Positions 7,766 to 19,800 of a DNA stretch of 64,000 bases are shown piece after piece (the stretch's first letter is position 1; the number at the start of each line of letters is the position of its first letter). The stretch covers positions 1-64,000 of the forward strand of contig JAZLLX010000093.1 of assembly GCA_045598345.1 (NCBI GenBank), written 5' to 3'. The notes below the pieces were generated by a model, which saw only the letters and a program-made list of their open reading frames with translations, was not told the origin of the DNA and did not search any database. The translations under genes were made by a program, and so were the position numbers. The DNA is from Phascolarctobacterium_B sp045598345 (GTDB lineage Bacteria > Bacillota > Negativicutes > Acidaminococcales > Acidaminococcaceae).

Positions 7766-7800
7766 CAATTTTTATTTTAGACCACAGACAAATGCATAGC

Positions 7801-7855
7801 AAATTAAAAAAGAGGGAAATTGGGTAATTTCCCTAGGAAAATTACCCAATTTCCC
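7801..7855 (-). terminator. Intrinsic terminator of the giant adhesin gene
   Basis: A perfect 17-bp inverted repeat (7814-7830 with 7839-7855) and an 8-nt loop. On the minus strand it is followed at once by TCTTTTTTAATTT. It lies 43 bases after the adhesin stop and before rlmD. This is a strong Rho-independent terminator for the adhesin transcript and makes co-transcription of rlmD with the adhesin unlikely. The rest of 7769-7898 shows nothing else. Confidence 0.88.
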
Positions 7856-7898
7856 GACTTTGTAAATGTTATCGTAACTTAATCAAATGTTTTAGATA

Positions 7899-10800
7899 TT
7901 AGAATGTGAACTGTGCACTGATATTCAGTTTTCTGTTCTTGGCTTCTTCGCCCTTCTGGTATCTGTAGCTAATGCCGAAGGTCATATCTTTCTTCACGAA
8001 CTGCATACCGAGTTTAGCATAGTAGCTGTTGCCGTCAACAACATCCATATTGAAGGAATCGCTTACGCCGTTGAAGGATACGGTCTGTTGAACATCTTTC
8101 TTGCCGAGGTTGAATACATAACCTGCTTCAACAGTCGGACGGAACATCCAGCCATCATTCATAGCGTAATCCGCATGCCAACTCAAGCCGATCTGGGACT
8201 GAACGGTTGTCTGTTTGTCAGTATTGTAATGCATATCAATGCTGTTGTTGAAGTCCTTGGTATTAACATGAGTTACCCTTGCGCCGATGCTCGGTACTAA
8301 TGTGCCTTTGGCGAACTTGAATGCCTTCTGGGCGGTTACACCAGCAGTAATTGCATCGGATTTCGGTTTGGCAGTAACTTCCACACCGCTGTTGGTTTGT
8401 GTAATATCGTTGTCTGCTTTGATATAACCAAAGTCGGTGATGATTGCACTGTCGCCGTTGGTTACACGGTTATAAACGCTGATTCCGTAGTAATCCATTT
8501 CGTTTCTGGTGGAAGCACCGTTGAAGCCGGATACTTTGCCGTCAGCATAGGTGATAGCCAAACCACCGATTACTTTACTGCTGGTCCAGAGGTCAGCGCC
8601 TACGGTAGTACCGTTGTAATTCAGGTCATATTTAGCATCCATACCGCCAAGTTTCATGCCATCAACATTTTCTTTGCTATGAACATAACTTGCCCAAACC
8701 TGTTTGTCATACTTAGGTTTCTTATATTGTTCAGGCATAATGTTGCTGCTCTTGCCAACTTCAACTGTGGTAATTTCTGCCGCATCCCCATTGCTTGCAG
8801 TATTGATTACTTCCGGTTTGGTGGATGTAATTGCCGGACGGGTTGCCAAACTGAGGTTGCTGATAATGTTGTCACCCATTGCAGTTGCGAAGTTATTAAC
8901 ACCATGGTTCACCGCAGCCAGTTCAGTCATATTAGCCATTGCATTGATTCTTTCCGCTACTTCAGTATTTGTTAAAGTATCACTTGTAGCAGCAGCCAAC
9001 CACTTATATGCACCAGAATCAGCTTCTGCATTTGCTGCAATTTCTTGGACTACATGTGGAATTACACCACCCCACGGAACAATAACCGGGTCAACCGGGT
9101 CAACCGGGTCAACTGGGTCAACTGGGTCAACTGGGTCAGGCGGAGTAATTGCATTCTTTACATAAACGTTGAATTGAGTACCGTCATTCTTATATTCATC
9201 AAGTTCTGCAGCAATAAACGATTCGTCATCAATTGCCAATTCTGTAATTCTGTTACCAATAATATTTTCTTGTTTCCAACCAGCAATATTTGTTCCTTTT
9301 AAGATCTTATACAGAGTATCTTTTGTTGCATTAGCAATATATAGTTTAGATGTATCTTCAACTTTTGCTCCATCCTCAATATCATTAATTGCGGCTTTTC
9401 CAGTAGTCCCCTTTATTGTATCACCGTCAACCATCAACAAGGAGTTAGCACCAAAGTACACACCTTTTTGACCGAAAGCAAATCCAAACTGATCTTCGTG
9501 ACTGCTCCAATCTAATGTTTTAACCGCAGTTTCAAAATTATCATCTAAGGAACCGTCAACAACCAAACTTGCACCTGCAGTACCAGTAGTTGATCCAATA
9601 TTAAATGTAGCATCTCCAAGTGTTACAGGACTGAGTACACGGGCAATAGCCGTTATGTTGCCTGATTCATTACCAAATGTCAATTTTGTATTCTTAAATT
9701 CATTTTGACTCAATCGTTGATCAGATCCTAATGTCAGAACGGATGCACGGCCAACAACAATTGTGGTATCGAGTGTGCTTGCTTTTTTAATTGCCAATTG
9801 TGTTGCTTTTTCAACATTACCTTTAACATAATCCCAAACAGGATCAAGGAAGACAATACCTGCACCAGTTAATGTGTCTGCTGTTACAAAGGCAGTACCG
9901 GCATTACTACCAAGTCGTAAGGAACTCAATTTTTCATCAATCTTTAATTCACCAAATTTTGCTTTACCAAGAATAACACTGTTGTCAAGGACATTGATGA
10001 CATCAGCTTTTACAAGACCGCCATCATTAATTCCTAATGTCGCATTCTTGTACATATTGATAGTATTAGCATAAACTTCACCTTTTGTATTAACTTGTAA
10101 GGTTACATTATCCGAGCTTCCAGCCATACCTAATTGAATTACATCAACAACTTTATCTGGCAAACCAATCTTACCATGATCATTAACTTTAATATCTCCC
10201 TTGTATACGTTGATATTATTGCTTGTTAATGTACCATCAACAGTAATTAACGGTTTGTTAGTAACTTCTGTACCTTCATGTCCAATTTCAAGATTATTAA
10301 CAGCCATTGTTGCACCATTTGCAATCTTGACTTCTGCTTGTTTCCAAATGCTCATATCACCAGTTTCATTCAGATACTTGCCATTGACATTGAATGTACC
10401 TTTAATAGTGGTGTCGTCACCAACATTCATAGTAGTTCTGTCACCAACATTAACTGTTGTACCTTCATCAATACTGAATGTTCCAGCATTGTTGAATGTA
10501 TGAGCATTGATTTGAATTCCATTACCATCACTGTCGTGAACATCCTTACCGATTGTGGTATTACCACCTACCTCAACTGTGTTATTTGTTCCGCTAATTT
10601 CAAGGACAGTACTATCTTCTAATGTCAAGTTACCAGTTGTCTTGAAGTTACCCTTAATATCAAGTGTACCACCATGAAGTTCAGTAGACAATGTTGTTGT
10701 TACTTCTCCCGATTTAACAATGGTATCACCATTGATGGTTACATCAGACCTTTCTCCGAAGGTTGCACCACCATCTTTACCAATAGTCAATGTACCACTT

Positions 10801-13800
10801 GTGAACTTACCATTTGTAGTCAGTTTACTATCAACAGTTACAGTACCATCAAATTTAATTTCACCTTTCGCTCCAACTACTTTTGCACCTTCTTCAATAA
10901 TAAGATTTCCGGTAGCGGTATAATTGCCATCAATATTCAAAGTATCTTTTACGGTTGTATTACCACTAACAGTTGCAGAAGTATTCTTGCCAATAGTTAA
11001 TTTAGCATCCGTACCAACATTTACATTTCCGCCAATACTCAAAGCACCATTAGCATCAATATTCAAAATAGTATCGGAAGTTCCAGTACCATCTGCCAAA
11101 GTCAAATCACTGCCAATACTCATGGCTGTCGTTGTGTTGTAAATGTCCACAACAGCTTCACTACCTAAAGTAAATGCTCCAGTTGTAGTAAATGTCTTTG
11201 CAGAAATATCAGCAAAATGATTAATAGTAGTAGCGCCCTCAACAGTCATAGTTTCAGTATTTTCACCAACAGTTAAGAAGCCATCGGTTGCACCAACAGT
11301 CAAATCACCGCCCACCGTGAATGTCTTCGCATTAATATTTGCTTCGTCATTAAATTCTGCAGAACCGCTAATCTTGAAGGTGTTGCTCTTATCGCTAACT
11401 GTGAATTCAGAAGAATTACCTGTTGTCAAATTGCCGGTAATATCAATTGCACCTGCATGAATTTCTGCTGTATTATTAATTGTTGTGTCGCCACCAATAG
11501 TTAAGGTTTCAGTATGCTCACCAACAGTTAATGTTGACGCATCACCAGTTGTTAAAGTACCACCAATCGTGACTTTTTCAGCATTAATGTCTGCAATACC
11601 ATTGATTACTGAATCACCAGTACCAATGCTGAATTCTTCACTCTTATCACTTACAATTAATGTAGCAGAATCACCAACAGTTAATTTCTTATCGGTAGCA
11701 GTTGTAACAGTCGGATCTTCTACCGTAATGTAATTACCATTGATTTCTAATGTTCCATTAACAGTAGTATCACCTTTTACAGTTACAACACTATGTTCAG
11801 CAGTCCACAAATCACCAGTAGCATTGACTGTAACATCACCTTTCAAGCCAATAGTTGCCCTCTTAATGTTTGTCTGACCACTAACAATCAAATCTTGGAA
11901 ATATGCCTTTTGATCATTTTCTGTGTAATGAACACCATCAGCATCTGTATAAGTATCTAAACCAAGATTGAAAATAGAGTTCTCTTTTACATTAATAACA
12001 ACATTTGCATTACCACTTTCATTTGTACTTACCATTCTTTCAGCACTATAATCATTCCCGTTTTTATCTTTTGTTGCTTTACTCTCTACAATTTGTTGCT
12101 TATGACCGGTCATAGTAAAGTTAGTTACACTTGAGCCATCACCGATATTTAATGTCAAATAATTTCTCTTATCAAGACCAGCAAATGTAATTCCACCTAC
12201 AACCGCTTTGGTAGTGATTAATGTGATTACGTCAGTGTACAATGCCTCTCCTCTGCCATCATCATCTTTATCCTTATCCAAAACTTCAACGGTATTGTCT
12301 GGAACTGAATTAATTTCAACATCACCTGTACTTCCGTCATCATCAGTTACTGCAGGTGTAAAATCTTTAATTTCAATTTCTGTATGTTCATCTGATGTGC
12401 CTGTACCTATTGTTTCTGTTCCCTCTGTATCACCATGAGAAATTAATTCTTCGTTATCAGCTAATTTTAATGTAGCACCTAAAATTGTCAAGAAGTCAAC
12501 TGCACCATTTTCTTCTGTGCCATTTACAGTTGCAAGATTAATTGCTTTCTTAATATCGTTATACTGAGTTGCAGTATAAATTAAGTTTTTATCTGCATCT
12601 TCACCAGAATTGCCTCTTGTTAATACTAAATTAAAGTTACCACTCTTGCCAAGATACGGATTAGGATTGAGATCCATATCTGTTCTATCAGCATTGAATG
12701 TATATGTTCCTTTTGTGCCATCATCAGAATCAGTCGGGTCAGCAGTATATGTTACTAATTCACTTGCTTTGGCAATTAAAGTGCCTTGGTCAATAATCAT
12801 TGTTTCTACATTGCTACCAATTGTACCTCTAACAATATCCAGTACAGTATGTTCGCCAATAATTTCTAAAGTAGATGTATCAATCTTACCATTAACAACC
12901 ACATTACCATCAATAGAAGTTGTTCCGTCACCATCTAAAGTAACATCTCCTTTAACTTCTCCACCAGTCAAAGTAATTGTACCATCTTCTTTGACATGAA
13001 CATCGTCAGTAATATTGTCACCATCTGTTCTTACAGTTGCATCACTTTCAATAGTAAATTCACCATGAATCTCTGCATCAATTTCCACAAAAGTCGGTTT
13101 ACCGTCACCTGGAACACCATCACCAATTACAAGTTTACCACCTTCATTTACATAAATCTCACCAGTAATCTTGGAATAGGTGTCTTCGGTAGCAGGCGGT
13201 GTCGCTTGTTCGCCACCAATTATTGTTAAGGTGTTATCTCCCTCAATTTCAAACTTGCTTGCAATATATTCTGCGTCAGAAGTTACATCACCCTTGACAT
13301 GGGTTGTACCTTCGCCAGTAATCTTGCCGCCCAAAGTGCCGCCGCCAAGTTCAATAGTACCATCGTTCTTAACTTCATTCGGGTCACAAGCAATGCTTTC
13401 TGCATGTTTAACATCTAATGTACCATCTTCGGTTATAGTAATATTGGTATGAATCTTAATCGGTTCAACTGGATCCGTACCTTCTTTTTCACCAACTGTT
13501 ACATTACCGTCAACAACAAATGTACCAGCAGGTGATGTAGCAGGTGTTATATTCTGACCAATATCAACCGTCAATTCACCGCCTTTAGCAATGATTTCGC
13601 CACCTTCGTTAATGATAACTTCAGTTTCTTCAGGTGTATCCTTATTGTCTTGTAAACTCTTTAAATCTTCAAAGGTAATCTTACCACCTTCATTCACTTC
13701 AAGATGGTCAATATCAATCAAACCTCTTACAGGATCACTGCCAGGAATGTAATCAACAAATACATCAGTATCAACCTTCATTGTACCTTTACCGGTTACA

Positions 13801-16800
13801 TTACCTTCAATAGTAACTTTTGTTTCATCTCCACCGGTAAATTCAATATCACTGCCTTCATTAACTTTAATGGTTGCTTCTTTCTCAATGGTTACTTCAT
13901 CACCTTCGCCACCAACTTCAACATGGCCTGTCTTAGTCGGTGTAACAGTATCATCGCCAATTGTAATCGGGCCGTCAATGATTACTTCATTATCATGAGC
14001 AGTACCACCAGTGGATTCACCACCTTTAATGATTACATCACCACTTATATTCACGCCATTTTCAGGATGTTCAGGATCGCCGCCAATAATAACTTTATTG
14101 TCGGAAACATCGCCGTCTTCACCCTTACCGCCAGTAATAATAGTCGGGCCAAGAGGTGCAGTGCCACCATCAATGCTTGTTCCTCTGATAGTAACATCAT
14201 TATTTGTTACATTACCGTCACCGCCAGATTCACCGCCAATAATATCACCACCAACACCAAACTTAGTAGGCGGATTGATAATTACTTCGTTACCGGAAAC
14301 ATCGCCATCTCCACTCTTACCACCGATTACATCACTATGTACTTCTTTACCGTCAATAGTGACCTTGTTGTCTATAACATCACCGGTCACAGATTCACCA
14401 CCAATGATTTGGTCATGTTTCCAAGGTTCAGCAGTTGGATCATCACCAATTATAGCAGGGGTCTTAATGGTAATAACATTCTTTTCTGATGTACCTTCAT
14501 CCGTCTTGCCACCAATAATGTCGCCATGAATATTAATACCAGGTGTTGCATCAGTACCATCACCGATAGTGATTTCGTTTTCTTTAGTATCACCGGTTAC
14601 ACTTTCACCACCGATAATATTGCCACCATCAGGGTTGGACGGATCGCCACCAATATCAGCAGGCGTATGAATATCTACTTTATTCTTATTAGCATCACCG
14701 TCTTCGGTCTTACCACCAGTAATATTACCGTCAACCTTGCCGGAAACATCCACATCATTCTCATTGGTATCACCATGTTCGCTTTCACCACCGGTTACAT
14801 CACCATGTACATAGGACGGAGCATAAACATTAACATCGTTACCATTGGAATCACCGTCTTCTGTCTTACCGCCAGTAACATCGCCAGTAATCTTCGGCAT
14901 CAAAGTTGTTGGATCAGTCGGGTTGTAACTACCAGGTGCAAAATCTTTATCACCAATATCTACTGTATTCTCATTAGTATCACCGTGTTTGCTTTCACCA
15001 CCAGTTACATCACCACCAACTTGAGCAGGCGGTTTAACATCAACATTATTTTCATTTGCATCCCCATCTTTTGCTTTACCGCCGGTTACATCACCACCGA
15101 TAACAGGACCTGCATCAGGATAATTCGGATCCCCGCCGATAATAACATCATTACCGTCAGCGTTGCCAGTACCTTCAGAAGTATCACCACCGGTTACACC
15201 ACCCTCAACTTTAGCAGGTGCATTTACATTAACTTCATTGTTGTCCGCATTGCCATCACCAGTATTCTTACCGCCAGTTACATCACCACCGATATGTGGC
15301 AAATAAACATCCGGGTTAGTTGGATCATAATGTGTCGGATCACCACCTAAAGTAATAGTGTTGTCATCAGCATTACCGCCACCACCAGTTTCACCGCCAG
15401 TTACATTACCGGTGACATCTGCAGGTTCCTTAATGGTAATTTCATTATCTTTGGCATCGCCTTTACCGGTTTCACCACCAGTTACATCACCACCAATAAT
15501 CGGGCCTGTTCCAGGTGTATAAGGTTCACCACCTTCTAAAGTAATAGTGTTATCATCAGCATTACCTTCACCTGTCTTACCACCAGTTACATCACCATCA
15601 ATATCTGCAGGACCAGTAATATCAACATCGTTGCCTGTTGTATCACCTTTACCAGTTTCACCACCGGTTACATCGCCACCGATATGCGGCAGAACTGGCA
15701 TAGGATTGTCAGGATCAAAAGGTCTATAGTAATCAGGTACAGGACTACCTCCAGTAATAGTTACATCATTATCTTTGGTATCGCCTTCACCGCTCTTACC
15801 GCCAGTTACATTACCACCAACATCAGTCGGAGCACCAATTTCCACTTCATTGTCATGAGAATCACCTTTACCGGTATCACCACCGGTTACATCACCATGA
15901 ATAACAGGACCTGCCCCAGGATAATTTGGATCACCGCCAATAATAACATCGTTATGATCTGCTTCACCTTCATCAGTATGACCGCCAGTTACATCACCAC
16001 CATCAGGATTGGACGGATCACCACCAATTTCTGCAGGTGCAGTAATCTTGACATGGTTGTCTTCTGTATCGCCTTTATCAGTATCACCACCAGTTACATC
16101 ACCACCGATATGCGGTAAGAGATGACCTTCACTATCTTTAGGCGGATTAGAAGGATCACCACCACCAGTAATATCTACTTCATTATGTTTGGTATCGCCT
16201 TCGTCAGAATGACCGCCGGTCACATCACCACCAATATCAGCAGGAGCACCAATGTCAACTTCGTTTTCATTGGCATCACCTTCATGAGTATCACCGCCAG
16301 TTACATCACCATGAATCTTCGGACCGGATTCAGGATAATTCGGATCACCATCAATATCTACTTTATTCTTATCTGCATCACCTTTGTCAGTATGACCACC
16401 GGTTACATCACCGCCTTCATCTGAACCTTCATTACCAATTTCTGCCGGTGCATGAATTCCAACGCCATTACCTTCAACATCACCGTCTTCGGCTTTACCG
16501 CCAGTTACATCACCATCAATATGTGGCAGAATAGGATCAGGTATAGTTGACGGATCTGTCGGATCGTAAGAAGGATCACCGCCACTAATAGTTACTTCAT
16601 TATCTTTAGAATCGCCATGACCGCCATGGGTTTCACCACCTGTTACATCACCATCAATATCAGTATCACCGCCGATATCTACCTCATTATCTTTTGCATC
16701 GCCACCATGAGTGGTTTCACCACCTTTAACATCTCCGCCAATATGGATATCTTCACCAGGTTCACCACCAATATCGGTCTTATTACCTTCACTATTACCA

Positions 16801-19800
16801 CCGCCATTGGTCTTGCCGCCGGTTACATCACCTTCAATGTCAGAATTGCCACCAATATTCAATTCATTGTCCTTAGCATTTCCTTTTGGTGCTTCACCGT
16901 CTGTTTCAGAACCAGTAACATCACCATCAATATTGCCTTTTACATTGGTTTCGTTGCCTTCAACATCACCGTCATTACTGTGTTCGCCGGTGAAATCACC
17001 GTCAATGTCAGGTACATCTGGATCATAATCAGGATCACTTGGATCTTTACCTTCATATGTCACAGTGTTATCTTTTACATCACCTTCACCATCTGCACCG
17101 GTAACATCTTCAGTAATCGGTTCATCAGAAGTAATAACAACATCTTCATCTTTAATTTCCTTACCGACAAACTTCATGCTAATAACATTGTTACCGCTGT
17201 TGATACTGATATCATAACTGCTTACTGTTCCTTGTACGCCGGAAACTTCCAATGTTAATGTGCCATTTTCAGCAACAATCAGGTTGACGCTTTCGCCTTC
17301 TTCAAGAACATCACTTACGCCGCTTACATTGAGTGCAGATTTCTTAATCTTATTAATTTGATTTTGTGCATGTACTAATGTTAATGCATTATCCTTGCTT
17401 GTCAAATTAATGTTATATCTGTCAAATCCTTCAATGGAGTTCACTTGAGTGCCATTATCAAGAACAGTTAAAGTATTACCACTAATCTTGCTTGCATCAG
17501 AAACACCGTATGCTCCTTTAATATCAACTGTTCTGTTTGCACCATTAATTGCTACTGTACTGCTACCAACAGCATCACCGGCACTACCACTGCTTGCGTA
17601 AATGGTTACATTATTCAAATTAGCGTCCTTAGTAATAGTAATGTTGTTGCCGGTCTTCGCACTACCCATAATGCTACCGCCATTTACAGTACCTGCAACA
17701 GTTACACTGCCTGCAGTTGTAATGCTGCCTGCAGTATTCACAACAGTACTTGCCAAAGTGCCGTTGGTCAATGCTAATGTACCCTCGTTGGTAACTGTAT
17801 TACCAACATTACCTGCACCAATTGTCAATGTGCTGCCGCTCTTAACATTGATAGTATTATCAACTTTAGCTAATGCTTTAATAGTCCCACTTGTATCAAT
17901 TACCAAAGTACCAGCACCTTCAATTGCTTCCTGCAATTCAGTATCAGCACTTGTGCTTGTCAATGTCAGGGTACCTGTATTAGCAATCTTATTGCTGCTA
18001 ATGGTTAAGTTAGCGGCATCAATAGTTAAGTTAGCACTATCTGCTATAGTTAATTCTTTTTGTGCAATAGTACCTGTAACATCCAATTTGCCGGAACCGC
18101 TTATAGTCAATTTGCCATTTGCACTGCCATCAATTGCATATTCAATTGTATCATTGGTACTTGTAACTAATTCAACAGTACCATTATTGGTGAATGTATT
18201 ATTAACTGTTAAGTCGGTTATATTTGCTTTGAAGCTTGCAGATTGAACAGTGATATTATTTTGTTTAATCTTATTGCCTGCTTCATTGGTAATGCTACTG
18301 TTATTTGTTATTTGTAATGTTCCCTTATTGTTAGCACTATTTGTAATTTCAGTTGTTAAAGTTGCCTCAGTACCGCTTAACTTCAAAGTACCATCGTTAA
18401 CAATGGCATCACTAATAATCAAACCGCTAATATCACTTGTCAATGACTTAGATTCATTAATAGTTAATTTGGTTTGTTCAATCTTGGCATTATTGGTGAT
18501 TGTTCCGTCAATTACTAAATTACCTGCACCGCTGATATCTTTTGCAAGTGCATTCAAAGTGCCAGTTAAAGTCATTGTGTTGGTGTTAGTAACTGTATTG
18601 CCAACATTGGAAGCAGCCATCGTTAATTCACCGGCATTGTCAATGGTATTGACAACTTTCTTAGTAATTTCAACTTGACTGGCATTGTCAACTTTCAATA
18701 CGCCACTACCGATAATCTCATTGTTAAACTTACTATTAGCATCACCACCAGTTAATGTAAATGTTCCGGCATTCTCAACTTTTGCGTCATCATTCAAAGT
18801 TACATTATCAACATCAACTCTCAAACCGCCTAATCCATCAATTACTATGGCCTTCTGAGTAATTTGTTTATCACTTGCATCAATATTACCGCTGACAATT
18901 TCAAGAATACCAGTTGCAGTTGTTTGAGAATCAATAATATCATTATCTAAAGTAGAATCTGCAACAACGCTAAGTTTCAAAGTACCCTGGTTATCAATGT
19001 CATTAGTAATGGCTAACTTATTCAAGTCAGTTACTAAAGTGCCATAGATTTCCAAATTAGCTTCTGCGATTTCAGCATTATTAGTTACAGCTCCATTAAC
19101 CTTCACAGTGCTTGTATCCGAACCATCAAATATTTCTCCAATCACATCATATTCTAATGTACCATCACCCAAATTCAAGATACCTTGGTTATGAACATCA
19201 CCGCCAATGTTAATAGCATCAATAATCAAATTACCTTTGATTGCAAGTATTTTTTCAGTATCACTTATGCCATTATCGTCAGTATCAACCCAAATACTAA
19301 TGTTGTGATTATTAATATTGATTTCTTGAGCAATTAATTTGTCTGCAACAACTGCAATATCATCAATGGTAAATGTTTCAGTTCCATCAATTGTGCCATT
19401 ATTATCATTATCAACATTAACTACAACTGTAATAATGTTATCGTCATCTATGCTGATGTCTTGAATACTTACTCCATGCTCAGTGAATCTTCTTGCACTT
19501 ATTGCAACATCATTCTTAACAACTGTCTTGCCGCTACCTTCAACACCAATACTTAAAGTTCCGTTAGTTAATGTCAAAGTACCATTATTCTTAATGTTTT
19601 CAGTGAGTACTAACTTGTTAGCATCAGTTGTTAAACTGCCACTTTCAATATTTAATGTGTTTTGAGTAATCTTACCATTACCGCTAATAGTTACATTAGC
19701 ATCATTGATATTAGTTGTACCTGTGCCAATAATTGCACTGCTCAAAGTAGTCATTGTACCATCATTAATATTCAAAGTGCCTGCATTATCAACAACATAC

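Larger units (their letters stand above)
9138..13931 (-). other. C-terminal stalk with autochaperone-like end, giant adhesin
   Basis: About 1,600 residues that lack the A and B cassettes. The distal part (about 13931-12600) has looser GGxL/VxVxxGG strands and the single cysteine noticed in the protein. The middle (about 12600-11900) is irregular, with acidic loops including a DKDDDGRGE motif at 12272-12246. The six-copy repeat follows. The part nearest the barrel (about 10100-9150, with VVGRASVLTLGSDQRLS and TLYKILKGTNIAGWKQENI) is non-repetitive and in the usual place for an autochaperone that nucleates passenger folding; this role is inferred from position. Confidence 0.7.

Noticed and set aside
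7814..7855. Bidirectional terminator or regulatory palindrome serving a plus-strand gene
   Set aside because: No supported plus-strand gene reads into it; the strong T-run lies only on the minus-strand 3' side.
7902..8714. Trimeric (type Vc) autotransporter anchor
   Set aside because: The translocator is about 271 residues in one chain; trimeric anchors are about 70-100 residues and follow coiled-coil necks.
13932..17108. RTX calcium-binding nonapeptides
   Set aside because: The GGxGxDxLx pattern is not present. Units are longer (about 34 residues), centred on GDVTGG, and the C-terminus is an autotransporter barrel, not a type I secretion signal.
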